Source: Symsagittifera roscoffensis
Taxonomy: Eukaryota; Xenacoelomorpha; Acoela; Convolutidae
Direction of reading: 5' to 3'
Length of the DNA stretch: 64,000 nucleotides
NCBI RefSeq assembly: GCF_963678635.1
Contig: NC_087064.1
Location: forward strand, 78,780,512-78,844,511
Shown: positions 31,001 through 46,000 of the stretch, piece by piece
Numbering within the stretch: position 1 is the first letter of the stretch
Layout: every line of letters starts with the position of its first letter
Notes under the pieces: generated by a model
The model's database searches: none
Told to the model about the DNA's origin: nothing
Seen by the model: only the letters and a program-made list of their open reading frames with translations
Made by a program: the position numbers and the translations under genes

Positions 31001-34000
31001 TTTATTCTGAAGCTCCTAAACTTTTGTAAACTGAGTCGATTCTTTGCGCTTTTTACTTACGCAGCGGCCTTTTTTGTTATTCAGTGTCCGCATTGTTGTT
31101 CAAGGTTTCTATAGTTAATTACACAATCAAATGCTTGTTTACACAAGCAAAACTTGTGTTGTAGTGTGATTTATCTTTTTTCCCACTTGTAGTCGCAAAT
31201 GATGATGATGATGATGATGATTGGCTTTGCCACTCTTTCTTGAACTCAAGAGTGGTAGAAGGCTTACAAAGCCTCACAGAAAAATACAGTCTTCAAGTTG
31301 AGACTAAGATGCAATTGAGAGCATAAAGTTTTAATAGTGCGCAGTTTGTGCTAATTTTCTCAAGGTTAATATCCATAAATAACTGTGAGTCATCGGCGTA
31401 AAACTGGTAGGCGACATTATTGTCGATGAGATACTCAAGCACAGGATGCAGATAAAGGATGAAAAAATCGGACCAAGCACCTAGCCCTGAGGCACTTCAG
31501 TTTTAACCTGAATTTATCGAAAAGGTAACCGTTTGCCATAACTTGTACAAAGCGGTTGGAAAGGTAAGATTCCAAGAACTTTTTGACATTTTTAGCAATG
31601 TCAACCTCTTTTTTACAGAATTTCTAACAACAATGAGTGGTTTATCGTATCAAAAGCTGCTGAAAAATCTAACGATACAACCTACAAGTGCTTTCCAGAA
31701 TCAATTTTGGATTAAATGTAATGTGCGCAAAGAAGAAGACCAGTTTCTCTATAATAACCTTCACGGTATGCCGATTGGAAGTTAGGCCACAAAATTTTTG
31801 TTGACAGTTGTTCGCTGAACTGAGCAAGGACCAGCTTTTCTGTAATTTTCGAAATTGCAGATAAGTTTGTAATCAGGCGATAACTTGACGTTGCTTCTGT
31901 GTTCATTCTATGTTTGAGGAGCGGTCTAATTACTCTATGTTTGAATACGCTAGGGAATACGTTTGAAACGCAAATATTGCTGCAACAACATGTGTTCATT
32001 TTGAAAGCGTTCATTTTGATCAATAACCAGCTATTAAAAACAGCCAATTCTAAGGATATTAACACAGACTATTATATTACAAATAGCATTTCAGCTTCAA
32101 GGTATCATGGATCTGTAGCTCAAAGTAGGATCAAAGTTTTACTCATTCAATTTTTTCCAGTAGCGTTATCGGTCATACTTTTGCCTTTGTATGCGAAGTG
32201 CAACTTCGCCTCTGTTTATACTGCCAATCAGGAGCGCGCCAAAAAAGTGAGACCCCCCTCCTCTCCCAAAAATATTTCTGGTATCGGAATATTTCCTCCT
32301 AAAGTGTCATCCTTTGGTATTATCTTACGACACCCATTTTGGTAGATCACCCGCAAAATTATTTAAAGGCGCATGCTGAGCCAATACAACTTTAATTGAG
32401 GAAGAACGAGTGCCAGAATTGGCGCAGAAACTTTTGGCAAATTAGTGTCTTATAGGGAGCTAGGAAAATCAAATTGGTCGAACTAAAAAAAAGACAAAGA
32501 TTTTTTCCTCGAAAAATCGCACCTATCTAGAAAACTTCATGAGCTTCTCAGTGCTACAGTTCCACTTCTAGAAAAAGCTTTCTAAATCGCATAATTTGGG
32601 GCCATATTCTCAAAAGTCATAAAATGCAGTATTATATATGCAGGTGTTTTTTGCACTTGTGTTTTTGAAGCTTTCATTTGCTATATTTAAAAGTCGATGA
32701 GCGCAGTGAAGACTCCTATAGGTCGTGAGATTTTTTTTTGGGAAAAACTCTTAAAATGCTCTAATAACTACAGAAGTGCATTCATATTAGGACTAGTTTT
32801 AGGTTTTTCGCATTCAGAAATTTAGATGATGATAATAGCTTTCATTGGTGAGTTTTTCATCTGATTTTTAAGAGTTGATGAACTTGTTCAGACTCTTATA
32901 TAGGTCGTGGTGATTTTTTTTGTTGCTTTCGAAGTTTCAGATCATTTCTTTGTTAAAAGAGTAAAGGGCACGAAAAACGTAATCGACTTCTAATTTCAAA
33001 AATGGAATTTAATTAATAGATTTGCCAGCCAAATTAAAATTTTACCTATTGATCGAGTTTTCTCACATTATACTGATTTTATATAAAAAAAATGGTGTCA
33101 ATCATTAATTGTTCTTAAATTTCAAAAACTTTCAAAAACAGAATATTGGCGTGGCTTGGGGTATTCACATCGAATTAAAATCCCGACCGAACATTGTTTT
33201 TGTCCCGACCATTGAAATGGGGTGGAACTCTGTATTCGTGTGTTAGTTTTTTTGTTTGTTTTCCACGCAAAGTCAAGTACCGTCAATAGTCATTGGAGGG
33301 GGCCGAGTAATATATCATCTTAGTGTCCTTTTACTTGTGATTCGAACATTTGAATTTTTCTGATTTTAATTGTCAGATTTCCAGATGAATCAAATTTTTT
33401 CATTCTGATTCAGTTTTCTTAAGTTGTTTTGGTTTGTCAAAAAATTTCAAATATAAATTGTTCTTGAAATATAGAAACTGCTTTTCCTGATATATGTTCT
33501 AGTTCGAAAATTCTTCCAAAGTCATCGGTTTCCTTGTTCTTTTACACTTTTCCAACCTTTGTTGGCACCTTCTATTCCGTCAAATTGCAATGAAACTTGA
33601 TACGTTAACAAATTGACTAGGCTCTTTTCTTGCCCCTCCCTCAACTTGCGAGTTTTTACTAGTAAAATTTCTGTTCGCGTTGTACAATTTTCATTACACT
33701 TGCGAGAGCAAGTGTTTTGTCATCGGAAACTAGATTTGTTCCCCACTCAACAAATTTTTCTTCAAGAACTTCCAGGTGCGTTCCGATTTGGCCTGGAGTT
33801 GACACAGTCAGTTTTTTTACCCTAAGGTCTGGGGTTCAACGCCCGCCAGGACCTTGTATCTATCAGTCTGTACAGAGTTGAAAGAAAAATCTAGTTAAAT
33901 TGAAAGAAAAATCTAGTTAAATTGAATAGTCGGGTTTTCGTTTCTCGGCGGGTTTTTGTTGGAGTGGGCTCAAATGTTGTCTGCTCAAAGATTCTCCGCT

Positions 34001-37000
34001 TTTTTCCACTTCGAAAATTTCCTCCTTTGCCAATTTTAAATTCATGCCTTGCTCAGCATGTTTGCCGAGAATTCCGGCATGGTAAAAACGAGGCTTATGA
34101 ACATGTATTGGAGTGGTATTTAATGTTATTTTTCTGAGGCGCTTTGGAAAATTTTTTCCTTTTCTTTGCAATTAATGTTCTTCTCAAAAAACTAGTCTTG
34201 AGATTTTAGGAAAATGGGTATAAATGGAAAGATCGCGTACTGTTTTGTTTGCCTGTGTGATCCTTTAGTCTCTCTTTACTATACCCCACTGTCTACAACC
34301 TTCGAACAAAACTGTGGGGGCGAATATTTGACCCATTTTTTGGATTTTTTTCTCCCGCAAAGCCTTTATGCCCAAAATTTTTGAAGCAAAAAGCTATGCT
34401 TCTCGTAAAAGTCGTATTTTGGATTTGTTTTCCGTGTTTTGGAATTTTTTTGTTTTCTCTCGATTACTAGCCTGCCAATTCTGAGATTGATGGTTTAATC
34501 GAAACAACAGGTTGTTGAAAGCCTATATGCATGAGCCTTCAAAAAATTAAAGTTTTAAAACTTTGAGAGATTTTTGGAAACATCTCTCGAAAACTGCCAT
34601 GCCGATTCTTAGGTAAGTGTTCAATCGAGACACCCGGTTTTGGGAATCTTCTTTGCGTTAGATTTCGGAAATTCAAGTTTTTGAACTTCTGTGCGTTTTC
34701 CAAACTTTTTGACTTTTATTACAAACTACCCTATCAAATCTGAGATAAAGGGTTTCATCCAAAGAACCGGTTGTGATAATTTTTCCTGCAGAAGCGGCGA
34801 CTCCTTTATTGTTTTAAGAAAAATATTGCCCTTGGGTAAAATCCAGTATCCCAAAAGTTTTCACTCTTTTCTTATTTTAGTAGAGAAACAACTAAGATTT
34901 TTTGGCAAATGCTAATTTTTGAAAAAGCCCATTTATTCCATATCAGTATACTAAAATCAGGAAATATCAAACAGGTATATCCAGCTTAAACTGGGCACCT
35001 AGTTATTTTCTATCATACAAAAATTGTGGTTCCCCTAATTTTTTTTTCTTTTTATTTCTTTAGTTTATTTTTATGTTTTTGTTGTATCGCAAGTGGTGCA
35101 AAGTTCCGCTTCGCCTCTGTGTAAAAATTGACAAACGGATTAATTAGGTTTTTTAGGTTCTTGTACTTATCCTTGTACAGTCACTCGTTACACCAAAAAA
35201 TTATGCTCGTGTGACGTGGGGGAGGGAGGAAAAAGAGCCGGTAGCTATTTTGAACAGATTTGTTCTTCAAATTTTATATCGGTAATTTACGCAGTTAGAC
35301 ATAAAATCACGTAAACCCTTTATAAACATCGAAATTTTAAAATGGGTTAGTGGAAAAGAGCCAAATGAACATACACATGCGATTTCACTTTGTATCAGAT
35401 CTATTTGAGGGATGTTTATAATTTACTGGGTGGGCTATAATGGGATAGACCAGTTTTTTCTTGATTTCTTGCTTAATTAAAACTGGAGTTATTTTTCATT
35501 GACAACGAAAGAAGCAGGCTCTAGAATTGTAAAGCAATATGTTTAGAGTGAGTCGCAATGTTCTCACGCGAGTGCCTACGTCACTTCAACACTGGTCTTG
35601 GATCGTGCCTCCCAGTGGCCATGTGGCCGATGGGCTCAAAGCAGAGGACAGCTGGCTCTACAGACTAGGCTACGAGGAACACATTCTGGGACAGACGCGC
35701 GACTGGAACGAGGAGATCCAGTCTATCCGAGAGATGAGCGGGAAGACGAAGAGCGAGCGACTTACGAGAGAGCGGGCAATGTACAAGACGTACAGCGACT
35801 TCCTCTCGGCTGCTGTTCGGGGTGCAGTGTCCGTGGTGGACGGAAACATGATGCCTATCAACCCGGGCGAGTGCCGCAACACTCACATGTACATCTACAA
35901 CAACATCTTCTTCTCACTCGGCTTCGACGTCAAGGAGCACTACTTGGAGTTAGGGGGAGATGCGGCTGCTTATGTGGCATGCAACCATGACCTGAAGGGA
36001 GTGAGGGCGATTAGCGAGGCGGCGGTGCAGGCGGAGGGAATGGAAGGGGCACTGTACACTCTGGGTACTGCCATTGTGGACTACCGGGGATACAGGGTGG
36101 CATGCCAGACAATCATGCCAGGTGAGCAATACTACTCCCTGCAAACAGTTTACAACTCTCATCATACAGAACCTTAAACCTAGATATGATTTTAGTATTG
36201 CAAAGACAACCAGAAGAATCTCGTCAGTAAATTTTTTCGTTGGTATTATGTGGGAGTGATTAGTTGCTAATAAGAAATTCTATAGAAAATGTATTTTTTT
36301 TTGTTTTTCTCAGTTCAAGTAACAGAATTTGTTATAACTTCTGTTGTTTTTGGTTGTTCGATCCTTAGTATTTATCGCATTCTTTTTGGTGCAGTTAAAT
36401 TAGTTCAATAGTTTTTGCACATTTTTTATTAAGTTTGTTTTTGGGTTTTTCGACATATGATTTTTTTAATTCTCATTGGATTATTTTTCCTAAAAGTAGC
36501 CATTTCATTTTAAAAATAAAGACCCAGCAAGCCTTGTTTCTAATCAGAAATAAATCAACTCAAAATTTTTGGTAATTTTGTTTAAAAGTGATTGACGCAT
36601 TTTTTGTTTTACTCTGTCAACTTGAGTTGCTGTCTGCTACTTTTCCTGGTTAACTTTTTGTATTCCTTTAGTTTAAAGTGTGTTAAAATTGTAACGAAAT
36701 AACTTTTTGGTTTTTTAGTTTTTCCGTTGTCTGTTTAAGAAAACGTTCTATTTAATTTCATTTCAATTCTAGATAATTTTGATACGTTTCCGGACTCATT
36801 CAATGATTTGTTTTTTTTTGCCTTTTTAGCAAGATTAGTTTAATTGCGTTTTTTAATTGAGATTTTGTTCAACTTTCTTTCTTTGGACTTTAATGTTGAT
36901 TTTTTGACTGTTTTTCATTTCCCCAAAAAAATTTATTCCGATTTTGTTATTTGTATCTTATTTTCTATTCGTTAGCTTGCAACGTGGAGCTTGCGTTTTA

Positions 37001-40000
37001 TCGGAAGTGATGCGAAAAGCTCAGTTTTGCCTTTATATTGAACGTTGTACCGAGATTATATGCCGTTTTAAAACTTCGTTGGGCTACACAGGACTTGCTC
37101 TGGTAAAAAAAAATCGGATAAAACAATCCATTTATATGCAGTTTGGAAGAACGTTTTTTAAACATGGTTTTCGCAGCAACTAAGTCGTTTAAACCAGAGA
37201 TTGCCGCTAGACGAGCTCCGGTAAAAAAAAATCGGATAAAACGACAACTCAGCATTTACCGTACTTTGAGCTATGTATTATCCTTCACCTTAAATTGACA
37301 GCCCAATTTAGGGTTGACAGCATAGACTGTGAGATCCTTGTTAGGCAGGCTTTTTGAGATGCCACCTGACAGGCTGATGCCTTTCTCCCAAGCCGAATTG
37401 AATTTTAAACATACATAGAATGTGGAAGCCGAATTAGATTGTAAACATACATAGAATGTATGGTTTTAAGTTTTGGCTTGAAAATAAAATTATTATTATT
37501 TTGCAGGGTTTCCAGATCGCCGTGTTGATGAGAATAATTTTGATATTTCGTTAACATATCACCTTGGTGGCATTTAGTTCTCTTCATTGAATCAGTTGGT
37601 ATCTTTTTCTCCCAACAGAATTCGACCGTGTGAAATGTGGATTTTTGTTGCAGGTGTTTTGGACAAGGAGCAAGAAGAAAGTGTTGTGCATGGGTCGATT
37701 GATTTTGGTAAAAAGATAGTCTCACACGAGGCATATGGACCGAAGCTAGAGAAGATAGCCCACGAACTCAAGTCCAGGCCTCACATCATGTGTGGTGAAG
37801 CAGAAGCTAATGATGATGCATCAGGCCAAGGGGAAGGGGGAGCAAAGGAGCACCTGGTGCATGTGTCCACGGAGTGCAAAGGCATCATTGGCAATGACGG
37901 CAGACACTATTTGCTGGACTTACTGCGTCTCTTTCCACCGGACGTTAACTTCATGCCGGACTTGGAGGACGGAGAGGAACTAGATGAGTCGGTGAAACAG
38001 AAGGGCTTCCCGCGCAAACACCCACACAAACTGCCGCAGCTGAGGTCAGAGCTAGTGGAGGCATTTGTGGACAGTCGCTACTTGGCATTTGTGAGTCATG
38101 CCACCTCCATGGTGCTCAAACAGAAGAACAACAGCAGCACTTGCCACACAAACTCCCCCTCAGCCCCAATCACAGGAGACAACACAGGTCAGTGCGCACA
38201 CGTCTTTTATTAGACCCTAATTGTTGTGGGAAGTTGAAGGCGGTGTGGCTTCTCATTGTTTGACTCGTCATTAGGTGTATCTTCATTTCTACAATTGCAC
38301 GGAGAGATTAAGCGAGTTGAAGTTAGTGTTGAGTCTTTATGTGCATCCTTTCTGTTTATGTAGAAGGGTATTAGTTTGTGTTGTGTAGACTCCTGTGATA
38401 ACAAGAAGAGTGAGAGTGAGAATAGCGGGGAGGGGAAAGTTGACGTGAGCGACGAAGTGGACATGGTGAGCTGTGAACAGTTGAGTGACCTCGAGAGACA
38501 CGCACACTCTTTGTCCAACAGCAGCAACATCAGGGAGGGAACCACAAAGTCTACTCTTGCAGAACTGGTGAAGAATATTGAGAGCAGTAGCAGTGCTGCT
38601 GTCGAAACAAAGGGGACAGAAGAGGGAAAGGAAGGGGAAGGGGACAGGGTGCTGTTGAATGAGAGCCAGAGGGAGATTGTGCGGCTGTCGGCCGAGGTGG
38701 CTGGATCCCTCAGTCCAGACAAATTCGACATCTCCTTCAACCTTGATGCATTCTCCCCAAACGTAACTTCTAATTTCTTCTACTACCATCACCCTGTCTA
38801 TCTTTTTCTTAGTGGACTTTTTCAACATCAAACTGGAATTTAATGTGCTCAGAGTTACAGAGCTATCGTTAATTGAAAAAAATAAATCAGCAAACAGCAA
38901 AGGAAATACAATTTTCCTGAATTCACAGAAGTTTTTGGAAACCAAAATGAAAACAATCGACATACCTGATAAGATTTACTGACCTCATTGAGTGGGAAAA
39001 ACCCTTCGTCTTTGCTCCGAACACTCTCGAAGGTTGGACGAGAACTAAGGATTAGGTTCCCCGTTTTTTACCTTTGCGATTACACTTGTTTCAACTTGCT
39101 TCCGAAAAAACTCGAAATTATTCAACCATCCAGCACTCCATGCTTGAGACAACAAAGGATTGTGGTCGAATCCGGCCGGGACCTGTTGTTTCTGCAAACT
39201 GGAAATTTTTAGCTTTCTCGGACTGTTGTTGATGTTTGGCGGCTGAGTTCCGGTAGCACACTCTTTTTGAAGGTTCAGCTTTCTTAATTTCCTAATTTTT
39301 TTTGAAAATTTTTCAATGAATTTTTTGAAGTAGTAGAACATGGTGAAGACTCTTTTATAGGTCGTGGTGATTTTTTTTCAGGAAAAATCTTGAAAAATAT
39401 TCACTCTTAAATTTGATTTTTCGCTTTTTGACTCATATTTGTTTTTAAGCTCAGTGCATTTGCTTTCTGAAAAGGAAGGCAAACTCCACTATCGAACAGC
39501 AAACGCGTGAAGGTCACTAAAAACGTGATTGACATCTAATTTTGAAAGTGGATAGTATTTTTCAGATTCTCCAGCGGAATAAAAAAATATTGTTGTGATC
39601 CAGTTTTCTCAAATTCAGTCAATTTTATCGAACTGTTTGATGTCAATGCTTGGAATTTTTTCTGATTGTTCGCTCAGTGGGTTGATGTGCACGTAGTTTT
39701 GACTCATATGATTTTTTCGTGTAAACAAGTTGTTCAACAAGATCATTGAATCATTTTCATCAAAGATGCGTGTGTCAGACATATTATGAAATTTCTCCGA
39801 TATACCTATTTTGAGCTTGTCTGCATTTCAAATACTCCTTCTATTCAATATTAGTTTTTTTTGTTGGTTTAAATATTACTCCGGATCGGTATATTTTCCG
39901 TTATTCGTTTTTCTTAGTTTGTTCGTTTACTCGGCTTACATGTTTTCAGTTTTTAACTCATGTGCTTAGCGGCGTCGTTGGATGAGCGAAACAAGTTCCC

Positions 40001-43000
40001 AATGCGCGTAAGCCTTTTGATGGACGAATGAAAAATTTTCAAAAAAAAAATAGGTTTTAAAAGTTTTTTTTGCTCAACGGATGTCTGCTCAAAAGTTGCC
40101 GGTTTTGTTACCGCTTCATAAGATGTTTCCGTGCCTTGTTTTTTTTCAATTGTCTTGTTTTTGGTAAAAATTGAACTTTTTCTAAAATGAATTCAGTCAA
40201 AGATAAATTATTAATCATTTTATCCACGAGGGATAGGACCAACATACGAGCTGTACAGCTCATCACGGCGAACCGCTGTTGTGCCCCTGCTTAAAATTTT
40301 TGTTGATCTAGATTTATCGACATTTTCAAAACTTTTTTTTACTCAGGGGCTTCCGTCTTCATTTCTGTCTGCTAATTTGTCATGATACGTTTGTGGTTGC
40401 CGAATTTTTTCGCTCATCTTTTTCTACCAATTTTGAATAACTCAAGGAAAGCTCGTTGGGGGCAAGCTTGGTATTATATTAAAGCTGTATTCGTCCTACT
40501 TTGGATTCTAAAATTGGTTCAGAAAGTCTCTCAGTGTCAAAAAAATGGTCTGAGAGTATTAAGAGTGATGATCGTAGTGAAGCTTCTTATATAGGTCTTG
40601 GTGAGTTTTTGCTGTTTTTTCAGGAAAAAGTCTAAATATGTCTTAATAACTACAGATGTGCTTTCATACATATTGATATTAAAAGGAAAGCAACTTACGC
40701 TCTGAGGGTGCGAAAAAAAATGGAATGACTTAAGTTTCGGAATTGGAATGAAGTATTTCCCAGCGGAATGAACCCAACTTTGTTTAAGTGGGCTAGTTGA
40801 ATGAAAAGGCTTCAAAATGTTCAAAACAAAAGTTATTGGTGGCTAGTGTTTGATGACATGAAGTGTCTCAATACACTGTTGTATAGACATTTGACTCTGA
40901 ATTTGGAGGTTTGGGCATTTTTCATAGCCTATATAAATTTGTATTTTATTGCGTTGTTTCTCTTTTTTGCCTTCGAAACTTTTTGGCTATGGCGTCTTGT
41001 CGTTTGTGCAGATTCGTCTCTGTGTAAATAAGATTGTATTGTACTAATCGCGAAAAAGCAAATCTGGAATGTAGTAATATATGAATGAGTAAATGTGTTA
41101 GGTGTCCTCTCGAATTCCGCAGCATTTTCGGAGGAGATTGGAGGAAGAGAGGGTGGTTATCAAGGACGCGTGCAAGTTTCTACTCAACTTCATGATTCCC
41201 TCCTTCGTCAAGGATTGCATGCAGGACATATCCAAGTCAGTCTACTTCTCTACTCTACGGTTCTAATGACCATATCCTTGTGCTGCCTCCCCACTTTATT
41301 ACAAAGCGAAGCTTTCTGTGACATTACGGTATTCACTTTTTTCCTACTTAAGTCGCAAACTAAAATTGCTCATTATTAGGTGGCTCCTTCGAATTTTTAT
41401 ATCTGATAACTTTTCCTCAATAGCAGCATATTTTTGTATCTGGTTTATTGGTGGCTACTTCGTGTTTGATAAAAAAAAACAGGTATTATGAAAATATATG
41501 GGATTTTTTTTTATTACACTAACGAATAGTGAGCGTAGTGTATTAATATGACTCTACTTTTTTTTCAAGCCAACTCGCAAATAAAATAGCTTTTTAATAA
41601 TCACGATCTGTAGCTTCTCACAGCATCTGTTTTCTGCTTTATTTGTGGATTGTGTTCGCCGATCTGTAACCGACCGTAGCACATTTGGAAGAACGTGAGA
41701 CTCCTAATCTACATGTCGGATGTTCAAAGACACCTAAAGTCAAGTTTTGTTCATATTTTGTGGCATTTTTTGCTGCATTACATTGGTAATTTTGTAGCAT
41801 ACATAGCTGCATCATTTGTTGCCATTGTTAGCTAACTTTCAAGAGACCAAAGCACATATGAAAAAATGTGAGAATCCAAAGCTCGAGGTCGCAGGCTCGA
41901 ATCCGACATATCGCAAAATTTTTACTATTTCGAGGTTTTCAAGTAATGGGAGGAGTCCCAGTGTCATCTGCCTTCTTAAGGTGGGACCGCCTGAGGCAAA
42001 AAAATGCGAAGCGATCAGTCTAGTGTATTATTACGAGCCCCCTTTTTTTCTAACCAAACTCGCAAATAAAAGTGTTCATTAAAAGTGTTCACGTATTTGG
42101 AAATTTGACTGTAGCTTTCGAAATTCTATAGCATCTGTTCTGTGCTTTATTTGTTTCTAGTGTTTGTTGCATATTAAGATTCCGTGGCTGAGTGGTTAGC
42201 GTATTAGCCTCTTAATCTCTAGGTCACAGGTTCGAATCTCAGAGGTAGGCGATTATTTAATAATTTGAGGCTTATTTATAATTTTTTTTATTGCATTGTA
42301 TAGAGCTGCTTTTTGTCGTGTTCTCCTGAGATTTCTTGAGATTTTTTCCCGAGGATAGATGTTTTGCCTTAGACTTTCGAAAGTTTCAGTGGTGCGAACT
42401 TCTGTCCAATTTTTTTGGATTTTTATTCCTTTTCTCGAAAACCATGATTAATCTGAGATTTAAATTTCAATCGAAAGAGAGTGTTCTGGGAATCTCCCCT
42501 GCTTACACTGCTACACCCTTTTTTGGTAAAGATGATATTGGTCCTAGAAAATGTCAAAATTCTTGAAGTTTTTTATGGAATTTTTTTATTTCTTCTGGAA
42601 AACTACTCAGCAAAACCTGAAAACCTGAGGTTTTGTGTTCATCAAATAAACAGATTTTATAAATATTTGCTGCACAACGTGTATCGTCCAAAGTTTTTGA
42701 TAAAAAAAGTCATCGCCTTAAAAAAATTACTCTTGAAATTTTGCTCGTTTTTTAGAAACTCTTTCTTGAAATATGAGACCCTGCGAAATATGAGATAAAA
42801 GGTTTTTATCGGAAAAACTGAGTAGGATTTTTCTAATGCTTAAGTAGATACGCTCTAGTTTTTTAGACCGTTTTTCGGTGCATTCTATCGAAAATTACAA
42901 CACCAAATCTGAGATGAAGGGATCAATCGAAAGAACAGGTGCTTGGAAATTTTTGTGCATACGGCTTTCTCTAAGATTTCAATGTGAAGCAAAGTTGAAT

Positions 43001-46000
43001 TTAAGAAAATTTTATTCCTTCGAGCAAGAGTAATAAGGGACGTAAAAGCTCTCTTTTTGCTTCTCCACAGCAGAAAAACATAATTAAAAAAAATAACTCA
43101 AACTTGAAAAAAGATTTTGTTTTTTTTTTCGTGTCGTTTATTCGGCACAGTAGTTTTCGAACGAATAAAATTTTCTTAAATTCAAATGCCGAATAAATGA
43201 CACGAAAAAAAAAACGAAATCTTTTTTCAATTTTGAGTAATTTTTTTTAATTCTGTTTTTCTGCTGTGGAGAAGCAAAAAGAGCTTAATCTCCTTTTACG
43301 TCCCTTATTACTCTTGCCATGAGCAACTGTCGCGTGTAATAATTCCATCGAATTACGTACTAGGTTTTCAGCTGAGTCTAGATTTTCAGACAAAGCTGAC
43401 ACATCAATTGGTCCTGTTTTACAAAAGCAAGCTTGTGAAAGGATAATTATTAGGTCAGTACTCTTTTTTTTACCAACGTTAGCTGCACCAACGTTAGTTC
43501 CTGATGTGATTTCAAAATTTGTTCATGCTCAATTTTGATTTTTCGCGGTTTGACTTGTGATTTCTTTTTAAGTTCAGTGCATTTCCATTGTTAAAAGGAA
43601 AGCAAAATCTTTATCGAACAGCAAAAATGTAAAGGTCACGAAAAATGTGATGGACTTCTAATTTCGAAAATGGAAATTAATTATCAGATATCCCAGTGAA
43701 ATAAAGTTTTGCCTATTGATCTAGTTTTCGCAAATTGGATTAATTTTAACAAAAAAGTGTCTATCATAAATTGTTCTTGAAATTCAAAGAGCTTTAAGGC
43801 TATCTATTTTTTCTTCGAAATTCAAAAGTTCTTCAGGAAGATTTTTGAAAAAAAAACAAGTCAGTTTTTGTTTCAGTTTCATTGCGTTCATTACTCTTTT
43901 CGTGCGTGAGACTCAAACTTGCTAGGTCGCAGATTCGAATCCGACACGTAGCCGAGTTTTTGCTAATTTGAGGCCTATTTCTACTTTTCCTAGTTCACAT
44001 GATAGAGCTAATTTTTGGTCGTGTTCTTGTTTTTGTACTGCTTCGCCTCTGTGTTAAAATGACGATTTGAGGTGAAGTTGCTCGAAAGTAATTAGGCTCA
44101 AAGTGTCTAGGAATTTAACACATAACACTTAAAATTTGATTTTTTTAAATGTTTTTTGTTAAATAAGATTTCTTTTTTTTTAGGATCAAGAGTATTAGAA
44201 TCGGTTAATATACTCTTCCCCGTGAGCAACCTCATTCACAATACTCATTTCCGGGATGCCTCGGTCGAAAGATTGGAGCCATAGACATATTTTGAGAATG
44301 TCTGCATTTGAAATACCTATTCTATTCCAACAATGCGAGCTTTTTTTATCATACAAGTTCACATTTTTCCAATCTAACTCGGAAAAAAGTATTCATTTTG
44401 ACCAACTAAATAGCACTTAGCCCACATGCGAGTACTTGAGAGTCTTAATCTCCAGGTTGGGGGATGGATTCTGGCTCATGGTGAAAGTTTAATTTTCAAA
44501 ATTTAATTTTGCATTTTCTTTGCTTTTTCTAGTTTTTTCATTGTTTTTTGATTTCCGGATCATTTTTTGTGGGCTAGCTTGCCAAGCCATGTTTGTTATG
44601 AATCGCAAGTGGCGCGAAGAGTCGCTTCGCCTCTATCTGCAATCGTGTGATTACAAAAGTGTATGTACTTATTTTTTCAAATTGCTTCGCTTGATAGTTT
44701 CAGCTTATTAAGAATAATGAACGTAGTGAAGACTCTTATATTGGTATTACTGTTTTTTTTTGTTTTTTTTTTCAGGAAAAAGTCTTAAAATTTGATTCAC
44801 TTAGGTATAATGGACTTTTTGAGTTCAATTGAAGTTCATCTGCTGAAAGTGACGTAAAAAGCACACTCCAAGTACGAACGTGGAAATGGCGCAAAAAAAC
44901 ATGAAAGATTTCTAGTTTCGAAAGTGGAATTTTCAAAATTTAATTTAGCGTTTTCTTTGCTTTTTAGAGCCAATTGCAGCTTCTAGTTTTTTCATTGTTT
45001 TTTGATTTCAGGATCATTTTTTGTGGGCTAGCTTGCCAAGCTATGTTTGTTATGAATCGCATGTGGCGCGAAGCGTCGCTTCGCCTCTATCTGCGATCTT
45101 GTGATTACAAAAGTGTATGTACTTGTTTTTTTCAAATTGCTTCGCGGGATAGTTTCAGCTTATTAAGAATAATGAACGTAGTGAAGACTCTTATATTGGT
45201 CTTACTGGTTTTTTTTTTGTTTTTTTTTCAGGAAAAAGTCTTAAAATTTTGTATGCACTTAGGTATAATGGACTTTTTGAGTTCAATTGAAATTCATCTG
45301 CTGAAAGTGACGTAAACAGCACACTCCAAATACGAACGTGGAAATGGCGCAAAAAACATAAAAGATTTCTAGTTCCGAAAGTGGAATTTAGTTTTAAGAT
45401 TTCCCAGCGGAATAAAAACTTTACCTATTGATACAGTTTTCTCAAGTTGGGTGCATGTTAGTAAAAAAAGCACCAATCATAAATTGTTCTAGAAATTCAA
45501 AGAACTTAAAAGGCATCTATTTTTTCTTTGAATTTCGAAAGTTGAGCTTTTTTCGAGAAATTCATGTTTTTTATGTTTACTTTCGTTCATTACTTTTTCC
45601 AATCTTCGATTGGCTATGTTTCGGGTTAACAACTAGCTTATCAAACACTCCGAATCTGTTGACCATCTTTCTTTAGTATTTCATCAAGTTCTGGTATCAA
45701 AACTGTTAATTAGCTCTTTCAATCTCTTCCGGTTATAATGCAGGTAATTGTGTTCCAAGCATTTGTGCTGAATTTTAGTTTTGAGTTTTTTAGTGTTTTG
45801 ATTTGAGATTATTGAAGCTTTTTTTGTGTTCATCTTCTTTTATTGCGTTATCTATCTGTAATAAAGTAATAATTGGCGTCTTGTCTAAAATTAGTTCCTA
45901 GAGTTTGGTCTAAAATTTTCCAAACTTATCTTAGATATAATTGTCTCCAGGTTATCTTCTATACGTTTTGGTGTTTTTTCAGGAAAAAGTATAAATTTGT

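Larger units (their letters stand above)
30690..35546 (+). other. CLUH intron 5
   Basis: Contains a LINE relic with its 3' microsatellite (31198-32070), copies of the dispersed module (32690-33140), degenerate tandem modules (34440-34900), a 22-bp tandem duplicate (33879-33922), a tRNA-like fragment (about 33810-33860) and a hairpin-core copy (35081-35125). Confidence 0.75.

Noticed and set aside
38210..38963. Minus-strand ORFs of 176 and 208 codons
   Set aside because: Shadows of CLUH exon 8; the plus strand has phase-consistent splicing and family motifs.
42178..42245. Functional tRNA gene
   Set aside because: A and B boxes are good but the T-stem and acceptor stem do not pair.
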